Positions 34,086 through 46,550 are shown, counted from the stretch's first letter. The stretch: 64,000 bases of DNA from Hyaloscypha bicolor E (GCF_002865645.1 NW_020194643.1:496001-560000), one strand, 5' to 3'. Numbers and translations: made by a program. The notes: generated from the sequence alone by a model not told the origin.

Positions 34086-35189
34086 TTATATAACAGCAAA
34101 CCTTAACTCACTCTCTAACGCCTTCAACTTGCTCTCATCCCACGCCACAGCATCGGTCGGCACCGACAGGAATTCGTACTTCGAACCCAAACTCTGCAGG
34201 ATCTCACCAATGCCACCGCCATTCGCAAAAACGTAAGCTCTCGCATACACACTCTCAGCCTCAAAGCTCCACTTGGCTCCAGCTGGGACAAAAGTCGTCT
34301 CCCCAACCGTCGTCTTGACCTCACTCCCATCAATAAGCAGCCTCACAACTCCATCCACGGTATATATCGCATGGTGCGTCTCCTTAAACTCCACAGGTTT
34401 GCTCAAACCCTTCCCAGCCTGCAACGAGCTCCCCTCCAAACTATAAATACTAAACCGCCCATTCGTCTCCTTCCTCGTAGCCAACGGTCTAACCACCGTT
34501 CCACCAACTGCCCACTTTTCGCCCATTCCCTCTTTCAAATAATACCCGCCATCCTCACAAACACCAGGCAGCTTATTCTCCGTCCCGTCCCAAGGCTGAG
34601 GATCAAACTGCGCTTTCTCACGCACGGGTATCATGTCGAATTTCTCGGTTGCAGCCATGAGCTTTGGGATCAGCACTTCGAAGGGATTTCGGCGGTCGTT
34701 GGTAGGGAAGAGGGGTCCGACGTAGGGCTCGCCGATGAAGCGAAAGAATTCTTCCCAGCCGCCGGGGATGATCAGGCCGATGAATTCGGTGTGCGCTGAA
34801 TCGATTTGATATTGGTGGATTGTGCCCTGTGAGTTTATACGTCAGTTTTCGCAGTTCTGCTTTGGGTTGGGAGAACGTACTGGAGGGACACTGGCAAAAT
34901 CTCCTGGGCCCAAGGAGCGAGCTTTATCGTTGGCCCAGACGTTAATCTTACCTTTTAGACAGAGGAAGACGTCATGTGCTTCTTTGTGGTAGTGGAAGCC
35001 GATCGGTTTGTCGAATGTTCCTCCTGTTCCTACAACAGCAAAGGCGTTGTCTGTCTCTTTGCCCGTAACCAGCAGGCGCATCGTCGAGTTCGAGGTGGGA
35101 ATCGTCCATAGCTCGCCGGTGTAGCAGGGAAGAACGTAAGCCAGATCCGACTTCCCTGGCGGGGCCGTGAGATGCTCGATTGGGGCCAT
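34086..35189 (-). CDS. Bicupin, quercetin 2,3-dioxygenase-like; 349 aa, two exons
   Basis: Exons 34881-35189 and 34086-34826 are joined over a 54-bp intron (GTACGT...CACAG), giving 349 aa. The first cupin has GFHYHKEAHDVFLCLKG (about residues 65-81), the HxH metal motif with Asp where Glu is usual, then PGDFASVPPGTIHQ, which supplies the third His. The second cupin spans about residues 215-320 (FKETHHAIYTVDGVVRLLIDG) with a weaker metal motif. Two-cupin size and order match fungal quercetinases, which open flavonols with release of CO. The N-terminus (SDLAYVLPCYTGELW) also resembles that family. No signal peptide is visible, unlike the secreted Aspergillus enzyme. It is divergent from an alpha/beta hydrolase 505 bp away. 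Another cupin dioxygenase substrate is possible. Confidence 0.75.
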
Positions 35190-35694
35190 TTTAGAGGGGT
35201 TTTATGGTGGCAGGAAATATTGGAGCTCTTGAGGCACGATCCGCACAGCTTAATCTTGAATAAAAGGAGCCTGCCATCTCCTTGGTCGTCTTATACCATT
35301 GTCTTGACTCCATGGAAGTGGACATATTGAACGGGTTGACTGCCGATGTGGTCGCCCGAGTCTGGATTGGAAACCAAAAGGTGGAGTGTGGCCGGAAACT
35401 CGCAATGCGGGGGTGGATTAAGTGGACGGAACAAGAAAGAGCGAAAGGCCGAGCGGGTTCCGAGATTGAACGGCCGAAAACGCGAGGAAAACTTAGTTTT
35501 GGTATCCACGAGCCGGCACATTTCACCAACTTTCTAGGATATATAAAGGTGGGAGGTTGTCACCGCTGAAGTTGGGAAATCCCTAACGTGCCCCTTTCCA
35601 GAAGCGAGAGTGCCCCACCACGTGCCCCACCACGCGCTGTAGAGACCCCTGTCCCAGACGTCCACCATCAACAACCAACCAAAGACCATCCGAA
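35190..35694. promoter_or_regulatory. Shared divergent promoter of the bicupin and the hydrolase
   Basis: 505 bp separate the two ATGs. Close to the hydrolase start, GTGCCCCACCAC is repeated in tandem at 35610-35621 and 35622-35633; the junction forms CACGTG, a bHLH-type E-box. Frames here are shadows. Confidence 0.5.
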
Positions 35695-36669
35695 ATGGAC
35701 GAAATCAAAGCTCTCAACGACTCCGTCGGCCAAGCAATCCCAGCCGTCCTCCCAGCAACCATTAAAACATTCGTCCCACTCCTGATGAAGAACAAAGCCG
35801 CAGTCCACGCCATCCCACCCCAAACTGAACCGTACGGCTCTCATCCCCGGCAAAAACTCGATCTCTACCACCCAAAAGAAGATTCTAAAAGCTCTCCAAT
35901 TCTGGCTTTCTTCTACGGCGGTGGTCTCATCCGAGGCGATAAGATTATCCCTGAGGTTCCTGAGGGTCTGGTTTATGCGAACCTTGGCGCTTTTTTCGCA
36001 TCACGTGGAATTACAACAGTGATTGCAGACTACCGACGGGTGAACTCGGAGACTGGAGGCGAGGATGCTGTTTTCCCTTCTGGTGGCGAAGATGTCTCTC
36101 TCGTGCTGAAGTGGCTGGAGACGTACGCTGGGGACGGCAAGAGAGATGTCTATATCTGTGGGAATTCAGCCGGTGGTGTGCATATCTCGACGTTTCTATT
36201 TGAGCCAAGATTTCTGGAGCAAAGGAGATCTTATATTTCTGGCAATTCGGCGATTACGCTGAAAGGAGCTATTGAGCAGTCTGTGCCTCTGCATTTTAAA
36301 AATGTAGATGAGTATCGATTTGTGACGTTGAAGTTGTATTATGGATCGATGGAGGAAGTTAGCCACCGTTGCGCTTATGGGTTACTTGAAGCAATTGCTA
36401 AGTCTGGAAAGTCGAGAGAAGAGGTAGGTGTGCCGAAGATGTTGGTCCTATTGGGAGATTTTGATCCCGAGAATGAGATCGGACAGCCGACAGAAGATTT
36501 TGTTGCTTTATGGAAGAAAACATGGGGATGTGGGCTTGATTTCATGAAGATGGAGGGCCATAATCATATTAGTCCCCCCCTGGCTCTTCTGAGTAACGAT
36601 ATGAAAGGGGAGAAATGGGGACAGGATGTTGTGAAGTGGATTCAGGGATCAAGTAGTGGAAAACTCTAG
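35695..36669 (+). CDS. Alpha/beta hydrolase (esterase/lipase-like), 324 aa, intronless
   Basis: A single exon. FFYGGGLIRGDK (about residues 78-89) stands where HGGG oxyanion-hole motifs occur in the hormone-sensitive lipase type. GNSAGGVH (about residues 158-165) is the nucleophile elbow with Ser. LGDFDPENE gives the likely Asp and GHNHIS the likely His. Length is usual for the family. No signal peptide is seen, so it is probably cytosolic. It is divergent from the quercetinase-like bicupin. If that enzyme is a quercetinase, its depside product would need an esterase, a role this protein could fill. That is inference from context only. Confidence 0.8.
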   Translation: MDEIKALNDSVGQAIPAVLPATIKTFVPLLMKNKAAVHAIPPQTEPYGSHPRQKLDLYHPKEDSKSSPILAFFYGGGLIRGDKIIPEVPEGLVYANLGAFFASRGITTVIADYRRVNSETGGEDAVFPSGGEDVSLVLKWLETYAGDGKRDVYICGNSAGGVHISTFLFEPRFLEQRRSYISGNSAITLKGAIEQSVPLHFKNVDEYRFVTLKLYYGSMEEVSHRCAYGLLEAIAKSGKSREEVGVPKMLVLLGDFDPENEIGQPTEDFVALWKKTWGCGLDFMKMEGHNHISPPLALLSNDMKGEKWGQDVVKWIQGSSSGKL

Positions 36670-36775
36670 GAAACCTAGACTAGAGACATCAGCTATGTTG
36701 CCTACCTAAACGCCGAGGGGTATCTTTCCAATGTATCCTACAATGTATCCTATAATGCCCATCCATATCCAGTGT

Positions 36776-37811
36776 CTATGCAGCCTCAAAGGAGTCATTC
36801 AAGTATCCGACGAAACTCTCTCGTATCCTCTTGACTGGCACGGCATTCTGCCGATTCAGACTTATAAACTGCCTTCTCAATCTCTGCAAAGCTGGTAGGC
36901 CAACGGAGTTTGCTGGTAACTCCACCACCAACTCTTCATCAGCACCATCTCCAACGGCGACCTCTCCACCTCCTTCCCCAGGATGATCCTTCGCCCACTC
37001 CAATATCTTATTCAGAATCGCCTGTGTGCTCTTATCCAGTTCGTAAAGGTAATCCTCACTACTCGGCGCCTTCAACACGGTAGCCTGATTCGGTCTGACG
37101 GCTTTCTTCCCGCCCTCAGCATCAGGCCCCACCAACGCTTCCCAAATCGCTTCACAAGGCGGCATCTCATCCTCCCACAGTACCGTGAACAACGGTGCAT
37201 CCCACCTCGCCATCGCATTCGGCTCTTCATACCTATAAACCAAGTTCTCCCAACATTCACTCTCATACGGCTGTTCCTCCTCTCTACTTTCTCCCTCTCC
37301 GCTATTTTCGCCAGCCAGGGCAGTTCTCCCAGTCAACCGCTCATCATTCACCTCCCTCGCCTTCTCCACCGGCGTGCCTACATGAACCACACAGTGCGGC
37401 GTCCTCACCGCCTTTGACTCACAATACAACTGGTATCTCCACCCCTTGATATAATTTGCGCCATCCAGGATCACCACATCCTTGGTACTCAACACTCTCT
37501 TCACAGCCGCATAGATCGTGGCCCTTGCGTCTTTCTCCGAGGCATTGTTGGAGCGCTCGTGTTGGGATTTCGTTTCGAGGTTGTAGACGCTCCGCGGGAT
37601 GGACAGCGTGTGGTCAGATATTAGGTGCACGCGCAGACTGGAGGAGGGAGAGGTGGTGGGGAGAGAGGAGATTCGGGACTGGAGGTAGGTTTGGAGTTGT
37701 TTTGCGCGATGGGTTTTCCCGGATGTGGGGTAGCCGGTGAGGATTATGAGCTGTGGGGAAAGGGTCAGTATGATCTCAAACGTGTGCCAAATGGTGCAAT
37801 CTTACCGGCAT
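36776..37811 (-). CDS. KTI12: KTI12 family P-loop protein (Elongator-associated), 326 aa
   Basis: The model has a 6-nt first exon (37806-37811, Met-Pro), a 55-bp intron and a second exon 36776-37750. It starts MPLIILTGYPTSGKTHRAKQ, with a P-loop GYPTSGKT at residues 8-15. DGANYIKGWRYQLYCESKA is a second strong family block. KTI12 binds tRNA and ATP and supports Elongator-dependent modification of wobble uridines. The length is normal. It is convergent with the hydrolase, with 106 bp between the stop codons. An early intron right after Met-Pro is plausible and is the only way to include the P-loop. Confidence 0.85.
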
Positions 37812-37919
37812 GATTTTTGTGCGTTCAGTTGGGGGTTGTGGTGTTAAATCTGGAGAAAATGATAGCTGTTTGTCAAGTTTGCTCACCCTTGTCACGTGGG
37901 ATGGCCAGAACCCAGAAAA

Positions 37920-38660
37920 TTTAAAAGAATGAATTTATAAATACACTAAAAAATCGAATTAATTTTTCTAAGCTTTTTAATTAAAAAGGAAATAACTAAT
38001 TTGCGAATAAAGACTAAAATAGAATTTATAAACTAACTAGAAAATCAAATAAACTTTATAGCTAATAATATATATTATATTTATATTACCTTTATAAAAG
38101 GAAATTACTAAAAGCAATTTGCAAGTTAAATAAGTAAGTTTAGTAAATCGTATTCTTAAATTCATTAGCTAGTATAATAATGAGGTATATATAAAGAGTT
38201 TTTAGGAGAAATCAAGAACCGGAAAAGTTTCGAGAAGTATATATAAAGCTATTTGCAGTTTTTTAAGGCCTCTTGAAAATAAGGGCCTAGAAGGGAAGTT
38301 AATATAATAGGCACATATAATAATATATGGGCAAATGTTAGATATTATAAATCTAATTTCTTATTTTAAGTAATGCTTATATCGGAATTATATGAATTAT
38401 ACGGGATTATATTTCTAATCAAGTAAAGGGTTTCGTATGCTTGGCTAAGCACTAGGAAATATATAGGGAGACACTTGTTGCTTTGAAAAGGGGCATTAAT
38501 TAGTCTTTTATTGAATTTCTTCTTGAAAATCAGTTACACTTGCAAGCATTACTATATGGCTTACTTATTTTGACTACTTATGCATTACCCTGCTATTACG
38601 TGTTTTACAGACTCCAATATAGCCTAAGGCAATCCCTTAAGGAATGAGAATTCGCCCTTA
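37920..38660. other. AT-rich, probably RIP-affected relic
   Basis: The sequence turns sharply AT-rich from about 37920 to 38500, with TA-rich texture like the big retroelement. I see no LTR pair or coding remnant in it. It may be a short leftover of a transposable element. Normal composition returns by about 38650. Confidence 0.45.
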
Positions 38661-40527
38661 TCGATTATCAAAATGACTCCTGGCCTTTATAGAGAGCCAT
38701 ATTGTCTATTTTTCACCGAGTATCCGACGTGGCTTTCAGTATAGAGAGAATATGTGAGCTTTGCGTAAACCGCTTGGGCTGGAGGAAAAGAAAGCATTCT
38801 TTTTGCCTCCGTTTCGAGTGTAAGAGATGCTGAGGCTGGGTATGCCATCCTTAGTAATGCTGCCAATAGTATAGGTTGAGACCCCTTGGCGAGCTGATGC
38901 TGGGATAGAGGTTCGATCAAAATTTTCTGGCGACGAGCTGGGCCTCAACTGCTGTATTAGAGCTTCCATACCCCGCGTTAAGCTTCAATTTATTTGGGCT
39001 AGGGTGTGAACGTGCTTAGATTGGAGAGGCTAGGAGAGAGGGTTTCAGTGTTTAATCGCTCCTACAAGGGCAACGACTTCAATTACGGTGGGCATATGCC
39101 GCACTAATTACAAACCAACAAAGCAAACCAACTGTTAAGGTATAAAGTTCAAATTAAAGCAATATAGCGCTGGACACTCCTATAATGTGCTCAAGAATAC
39201 GTAGCGAAGAACAAGAATAATCTTTTGCCGCTGATTCAAGAGCTTTCCTAAAACCAGAAACAATTCTTCTACCTACAACAAACCCCCTCTGTAATGACAT
39301 AAACGCCAGGATCTAAAAGACTCCCCGTTCTAATGCGTCTTGATCGGTCACTTTGGTTGCGATATAGTATTCTGTCAACCCCCTAAAGCCGTATATTTAC
39401 TGGGCCGGGGAGTTCTAATGCCTATCGTGCCTACTTCAAACTGCAGAACTGGAGTCATCATTCTCTGGTCAGACAACTATAGCCAGGAAATACTAGGTGG
39501 GCTGACGGAAAAAATGAATAAAGGACTTGAGGGTTGAGTACCACACGTAAACAAGTGGTGCATCGCGACTTCCTCTTTTGACAAGCTCGACGTCCGGAAA
39601 CTTTTGGGACTTACCTGCCCTAGAATTTTCACATTGCCCATCACATTGCCCATTACATCACTCAGAACGGCAGTTACAACAGAGCAGCTGCCTCATCCAA
39701 CTTCCCTTCTCTCCCTCTCTCTTCCTTCACATCACAGCAATATAACAACACCATCGGCCTCCATTCTCCCAGAGCTTGCAAGAACACCCGAAATAAACCG
39801 AAGCCGACGTCTTCTTTCTCCATTAACGGTTCTTGCTCCCCCAGACAAAGACACAGCCCTACTCCATATGACCCAAGGATTTACGACTTTATCCGAGTCG
39901 TTGTTCCCCATGGCTCAGACATCACGACTTCAATGGAAGTCTCATTCATCATTGCGCATTAAGGTACTGTACAAACCCCTTTCCAAACGGACTTCGCCTC
40001 TGCGGAGGTACACGACATATACGCACTGGGCAAGATCCATCCCTTTGCGGTCCCAAAAAGTCCAAAATCAAATCCCCACGACTATTCCGAGCACTGTTGA
40101 AGCAAGTGCCGAAGCAGACCTTGACGCCGGCATGCTGGGGTACAAATCAACAGGTATAAGACGTCAGCTTAGGTTGACGCAGTTTTCTAGGAATTCTCAA
40201 GCCACAACCCACCCCCTCAGAGCTCAGTATATCATCACAGCTCTTTGGAAGCTTCCACGGTCCAAGAACCCATTATCGACTCATAAGACCTCAAGACAAG
40301 CGCTCTCCAAAGCAATTTCAGAAGCAGGTTCAAAAGTCTAAGCACATCCGACATAATCGAAAGCATACATCCAGTCAGCATCCGTTAACGTTGACAAGCA
40401 CACTCAAGAACGTTCGAGTTCACTCGAACATCTATATCACTTGGCATTCTTCAGCATTCTGCTGTAGCCTGGACAACATTCAAATACACAAAAACGTCCG
40501 CTCCATGATCATCTGCGACTAGGAGCG
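38661..40527. other. Gene-poor stretch with one doubtful ORF
   Basis: The longest open frame is 39604-40341 (+, 245 codons), Ser/Thr/Arg-rich and without family motifs. A second frame over 39880-40080 reads more protein-like in places (FIRVVVPHGSDITTSMEVS), so the true frame, if any, is unclear. I support no gene here. Confidence 0.35.
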
Positions 40528-40940
40528 ATGCCATATAAATTCAACGCAAAGAACAGCAAGATTACGGCGACCACCACCAAGGTAAGTCAGACAAGCTCTT
40601 CACTTCTCAGACCAAGGAGTCCAAACTAGAGCAAATAGTGTTGACTCTCCAGACCTCTACAGTCGTCTGTACCAGTTCCACAGCAGCCGGTGCAGGATTC
40701 ACGAAGGTCGTCGTGGAGACTTCTGAAGAGTGGGCGAGGATTTGCGGTGGCGATGACATTCTGCGATTAGACAAGAAGCACGCCGCTTACGCATGCGTAT
40801 GGGAGACTTGGATGATGGAAGAGATAATTTTCGCATTGGCGGACGGGTTGGCGAGTTGCCGGAGCGGACAGGTGGGGAAGTACTCGTCAGAAGGAAGCTC
40901 TGTCAGCTTCACTCTGGGAAGGTCCGTATGGAGCGAATAG
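40528..40940 (+). CDS. Small hypothetical protein, 113 aa, two exons
   Basis: Exons 40528-40581 and 40653-40940 are joined over a 71-bp intron with a strong donor (GTAAGT) and acceptor (CTCCAG, with TTGAC upstream); the phase is 0 and the product 113 aa. It starts MPYKFNAKNSKITATTTK and contains EEWARICGGDDILRLDKKH. It is Ser/Thr-rich, and no signal peptide or membrane segment is obvious. I do not recognise a family. The good splice sites and the ATG at the exon start are the main support. Confidence 0.5.
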
Positions 40941-42660
40941 GTTAAGAATTGAGGGTAAAGATTATGGAATTTTGTAGAAGTCTAGAGTGAATAAAGTGTG
41001 GAAGACGAGGGAGATTATATAGACCTAGAACCCGGCACTAAACCTGATCAGGAAGGCCTGACAAAGCACATGATGTCCAACTGGCAAGCTCTGCCTTTTC
41101 AAGATTTTTCAGTATGCACTAGGGTTCTAGTGGGCGGGATCAACCAAGTATGGGTTGGAGAGGATCTCAGTATGGAGGTCTGGGCCAATAGAGAAGGAAG
41201 GGAAAAGGTGAACGAACGTCAGGCCTTCTGCATCCGCGGGATGTGTACAAAGGCATTCGGCCTCGCGGTGGGGAAAAGGCAGGAGGTGGAGAAGCTCCGT
41301 TGAATAACAGAAATGATTTCGGAGAATCGAGATCGTGGAATGGAGATGGGAAGGTCGAATGGACATCGCAGAGTTTGGGTCCCAAAATTTGATCAACCGG
41401 GTGTTCCGCTGAAAGGTAGCTCTTTCTGATCTGGTTGATTAATTGATTATCTCATACTAGTGCTGGGTTCTAGCCGCTTTGTCAGTAGCTATGTCGGATA
41501 CTAGGTGGGAAAGACTTAGGCAGCAGCTGGTTCAGTTTGTTGAGATCCACGTCCTCGATTCCGCGTTCTCGATTGGTGATCGTTTGCTAAAGAGCAGTAA
41601 CAAGAAAATCCGGTTCCGAGATTTAAAGAACCAATTATAATAGCTCAGATCTGGTTCTGCCACCAGCAGACTCTATACGGAGCCGACTTTTGATTTTTTT
41701 GGGATATATGGATTGAAATACTAGAATTGCCGTCACATACGACTGTAGACTAGGAGAAATACGCCATCTCTATGTGCTTAAGCCACTCCAGCCTCAAGGG
41801 TTAAGACTAGAACTAGCTAGATATATAAAGGAGATTTCTAGAATTCCGGAATTTGCTAGAAAAGAAATATAAAGGTTATAAAAGCTTAGGAGTAAGGCTA
41901 AATACTCCTTAGTATTCCTTTATCCAGCGAGATATAGTTTATACTAGTAAGGGAGCCTAGCTTAGCTAGCTCAGGCTAATAATTAAGCGAAATATATACC
42001 TGAGGCTTAAGTAAATTTTCCCCCTTACTCTAAAGCCCCTTCGAGATCCTCTTCTCTTCTTTAGCTTTAAATTATTAAAATAAAGATAGTCTAATTATAC
42101 CTTCTAGGCCCTACTAGTCCCCCAAAAATGTTTTTTTGTTGTTGTTCTCTACCAAAAGTGCCGGCCAATCAGAATAGCAAGAAAAAGCCACACTAGCGAG
42201 GTAGCGAATCAAAAGTCATGTGATTTAACAAGCAGCAGGAAGCTCCAGCATCGTTCCAAGTGCGAAAAACCCTTTAACTTTAAGCAAGCTTAAAGGTTGA
42301 AGGCATTCTTGGAAGACACACTCCTTCCATTTCGGTCAATTATACATATTTCTTTACTTTGAGTGCTCATGAATTTTTCTAGATATCTGTCCTTACGCAA
42401 GTCACCCAGCCACTTCACGATCGGAGTTGCGGCTATAGCCGGGTGGCTTGCCGAGCTTGCATTTTAGCTGATCCATTTTGACGCTTCGTGAGGCTGCAAC
42501 AGATCCTCGAAAACGAGAAACCGAGCACGCATCCTTCATCTGGTGCTCATTTCGTCGAACTATCGATCTGCCCCGGAGCTTGCTTGGCAGGTAGGCTGCT
42601 TCCTGGTACCGCCCCACCGTATCCTTACGAGACTTCCAACCCAAAATTTTGATCGTAGAA
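40941..42660. other. Intergenic region with an AT-rich patch
   Basis: Short open frames at 40998-41303 lack motifs. Around 41800-42120 the sequence is AT- and TA-rich, like a small RIP-affected repeat remnant. Normal sequence leads into the HET gene. Confidence 0.4.
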
Positions 42661-44995
42661 ATGGATCCGGGAGAAGACGGTAGTGATTCTTGCTCAGCAG
42701 GCCCACCGCGGAAGAGGAAGAAGTGTAATGCCCTCGAAGTGGCAGGTGCAAAAGAGAATGTGTTTGAAGAGACCAGTGGTGGAGAGTCTGATGGAGATGA
42801 TGGGTCCTTGTTCGACTTTGATTCTGGGCAATCGAGGCTGCCCCCTTCTGTTTTGTGTGTGAAGTGCCAATTTATATGTGACAATTGGTCTTCAATTCTC
42901 TCCCGAATGCTCGAAGATGATCACATTGATTTTCCTCACTGCGGCAGTAGCTTTGTTCTTGAGTCTTCGGCAAAACGAGGGTGTTCCCTCTGTGCCCAGT
43001 TCTTGGCGAGCGTTGATCAGGAACGGCTAGAAGATAGTAGGCAAAGCCGTCAGGAGAAACAGGGCGATGGGATTGGTGATCTTGGCGGTCGTATTAAAGT
43101 TCAAAATGCTGTGTTCGACAGAAAAGATGTCAATCCCATTCACCGAAAACATTGCTGGATATTGCATTTGTCCTTCGGCCATGGGGTACAAAACTTTTTT
43201 GTAGATATCGTCCCAGCTCTCGGCCCTAGTAAGTTTAACCAACTCAAGTTATTGCCTTTCCAAAATTGCTGATTATGTAGCAGCCTTCCGCGCCCCATCT
43301 AAAGAATGCTTTTTGACTTCGCGCGATGCTCTACCACTTGCTGAGCAGTGGATGAGGCGTTGCTGCAATACTCACAGACTTTGCAATGCTCCCATTGATG
43401 ACTTCTTACCTACCCGTCTCATCTCTGTCAATGGCACTCACCCCTATCTAATCCTCACCAGCCAACTCAAGATCAAACCGAAATATGCCACCCTAAGTCA
43501 TTGCTGTAAGTACCTTGGGCTCATTTATTTCCTTCCCACACACTTTATGGTAGCTGTACAGCTTCTTCTACTTTGCATCCTAAAATTTTAGTCTTTACTT
43601 TTATGAGACCTGACATGATACGAGAACTTTGAACTGATGACCGTCCTAGGGGGACAAATCAAATATCTTACGTTGACAAAGGCCACCATAGAGAACTTCA
43701 AACAAAGAATTCCGCTAGAAGCATTGCTGAAAACATTTCTTGACGCTATTCGCATCACTCAAGAATTTGGAATTGACTATCTCTGGATCGACTCGCTTTG
43801 CATTGTGCAAGATGACGCAGATGACTGGGATAGAGAAGCTTCGTCGATGGCTGGCGTATATGGCAGTTCAACCCTCAATATAGCGGCTTCCGGTGCATCA
43901 GATGGACGCATTGGTTGCTTTTTCCAGCGAGGAGGGAGCCTTAAGTGCCAAGTCGAGATGACGGTTTGCGGCGAGAAGGTACTTTACGACGTTGTACCAA
44001 GACTGATGTATGAACGCAGTCTGGCCAGAATGCCGCTATCTAAGCGTGGTTGGGCGTTACAAGAGAGAGTGCTGCCTCGGCGGACTCTGCACTTCACTTC
44101 AACGGAAGTCTTCTGGGAATGTCTTCAAAAAACAGCCTGCGAAACCTTCCCTGATGGACTACCAGCAGCGATCTTGTACCGTCCGTACGGCCGCAACTCA
44201 TTTCGCAAAGGCTTTATTTCAAAGTCGATGTGGATGTCCCTCGTTGAGATGTACTCCGAATGTCACTTGACGAAAAGCAGCGATAAGCTTGTCGCCATCT
44301 CCGGACTTGCTCGGAGCCTTCAGCTCCAAACCAAAGAACAGTACGTGGCGGGTCTCTGGCGGGAAGACTTAGAGCTTCAACTCTGCTGGGAGGTCTCTTT
44401 TGACCGCTTCAATGCAACAACTCCGCCGTATAGAACGCCGAGTTGGTCGTGGGCGTCGGTTGATTCCCAGATCAAGTTTCGCAACATCGAGAAGTACGGT
44501 CCAGGATGCTGGAATATCAAGATTATCCAAGTTCATGTCAAACCGTCTAGACTCGACCCTCTCGGTGAAATCAAGAGCGGAATTCTTAGGCTTAGCTGTG
44601 AGGTACTGATACACGTGACTGTTAAGATCGCCGCGGACGGCTTTTACATGGTTATCAACGCAACAGACATTGAGACGAAGATGGGACTCGATTACGAGGA
44701 TATGCATACGACGTTTGACCAATCCAACCAACCAATAACTCGACTATACAATTTCTACGCCCTCCCTGTCCGAGGTTACAATTCTGGTTCGCGGGTCATA
44801 GGATTGTTCCTGGAGCCAACGGGTAAAGATGGGGAGTTTCGAAGGGTGGGCATCTTCCGCCTGACAGGAGATCAATGCCTCCGAAACTTCGAAGAATGTG
44901 CGAAAAACACAAAATGCCATGCCAAAAAGGAAGAGTACTATCGAATTCGAAAGGACAAGTTTGGACAAGAGCATCGCATCATCGCCATTATATGA
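42661..44995 (+). CDS. HET-domain (heterokaryon incompatibility) protein, 712 aa, three exons
   Basis: Exons 42661-43228, 43281-43505 and 43650-44995 give 712 aa with consistent phases. I start at ATG 42661 because the frame extends upstream only by non-ATG codons. The HET signature crosses the second intron: KYATLSHC joins WGQIKYLTLTK. Then come IDYLWIDSLCIVQDDADDW, MAGVYGSSTLNIAAS, RGWALQERVLPRRTLHF and later TPSWSWASVD. The N-terminus is acidic/Ser-rich with a basic PPRKRKK cluster and Cys pairs (CVKC, CSLC). HET proteins trigger cell death after fusion of incompatible hyphae. The C-terminal 250 residues show no known domain to me. Confidence 0.9.
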
Positions 44996-46550
44996 CACTC
45001 ATTCAGAGCGTCAGCGCTCTCATAATCCCCGCTCCAGCTTTCAGATCCCCAGCATTTGGCGGTGGGAAATCCGTTATCACGCCTTGCAGCTACTGCCATA
45101 GCACCAGTGTGACCAAATAACATAGCTACAAGGAGAAGACCTTTGAGCAATGTACCATCGTGCTATCCTCAATTCGCTTGAGCCGGCAACTAAGTTGCAG
45201 CAGAGCACCATGTCTTCCCCGCTCGTAGAATGAGCAATTCGATGAAGTCTTGTCTTCATACCAATTTCAAGAGATGACGCAGTATAGCACGAAGTAAACT
45301 GCGATATCTCATTCGCGTGAGCCGGAAACCATTTGTTGGGGCTGGCTCTGACGTCGTACTAAAACGCCTTACCCGAAACGACCTCATCTCGACTTCCTGT
45401 AACTCCAACATGTGGCGCTTTCCCGAAAAAGCCTCGTGTCCTGTTAAGTGCACTATAAACTACAACAAACCAATTTTTGATTTTGATTGTTGATTTTTTG
45501 GTAAACCTCCAGCCCCGGTGCTCTTTTACTCCTTTCTTTGGGCCGCCTTCCTAGCGCTTACGACAAAGTCGCGCGCGCCCACTTTTACTATGAGCCCCAA
45601 CTCAAAGTGCCCGTACAAAGTCAGCGATCTTGAAACCACTTCCCTTGGCTAACTACGGTCTTTTCCTAGAATGCTTTCGACAATATGCATTGACCCGGGA
45701 GCACGAAGCCGAAACGAACCCTCCCGCGAATACTACTTTCGCATGTTGGTTCGCGAATTCCCAATAAAAGCAGCCACCTCCCCTACAAACCTCGGAATTT
45801 GGACTCCTCGACGGCTAGTTGCAGTCTTATGTCGTGGGCAGCAAAGATGCAGTCACCACACGACAGAAAAGGAAAGGGGTTGCGCGCCGCTTTACTTGGG
45901 TGCCTACCTCTTATTAGGGACGCACTTTCCAAGACATATGATGACTATGTAAAATAAATGCTCCGGCTCCAACGAAGCGATTGGATGAGGCGAAAAAAAA
46001 AAAGGGGGGGGGGGGGGGGGGGGGGGGGTGTCAGACCGTTAAGGTTGGTGTATAGCTCGCGTTGGCCGGGCGTGCACTACAGCCAGCCAACCCAGGGTCA
46101 CTCATCGAAAGGTTGTCTTGAAGCCAAGCGTCGAAGGGAAAATCAAAGGGCCAATCAGCAACGAGCCCAAAAGACCAAAGGTAACAAGCCAAATCTGTGG
46201 AAGAATCCAAAGAACCGTTGGGGCACTCGCTTAACGGTAACCGAGCCATCCTCAGCCAATCACGGGACCGGCCTCCTGCAAGGGTGCTAGGGGGTGCGCT
46301 GCAGGTAAACTTGGGAAGTACTCATGATGCGGCGGGTCCCCGTGTGCTTTCTGCAAATAGCCAAGCCCAGCGTGGGCAGCAATCTTTCCCAGACGTCTCT
46401 TCCCTTCCCTGCTCTTCTCCTCCGTGTTCTTCTGCATCTTAGTTTTTTCTCTCTCACATTCACTCCGATTTCGAGTCCGCCTCATGCGGTGACAAGCAAA
46501 AATACCGCGACCATACTAGGTCGTGAATCTCAGCCTTCTGCGCGTGGTGT
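44996..46550. other. Intergenic region, no supported gene
   Basis: Several short frames exist on both strands without motifs or splice support. The region holds a long A/G homopolymer tract, listed separately. Confidence 0.5.
45993..46028. repeat. Homopolymer tract: 11 A followed by 25 G
   Basis: The run of A at 45993-46003 is followed by G at 46004-46028. It is non-coding as far as I can tell. Such tracts are length-unstable and hard to sequence, so the exact count may be wrong. Confidence 0.95.

Noticed and set aside
39604..40341. 245-codon plus frame as a gene
   Set aside because: Low-complexity Ser/Thr/Arg composition, no motif, and a competing frame over part of it looks more protein-like. 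Not supportable without transcripts.
40998..41303. 101-codon plus frame
   Set aside because: No ATG at its start, no motif, and no splice context linking it to the small gene upstream.
45671..46290. Two adjacent plus frames of 93 and 110 codons
   Set aside because: No domain, and the second runs through the poly-G tract as poly-Gly.
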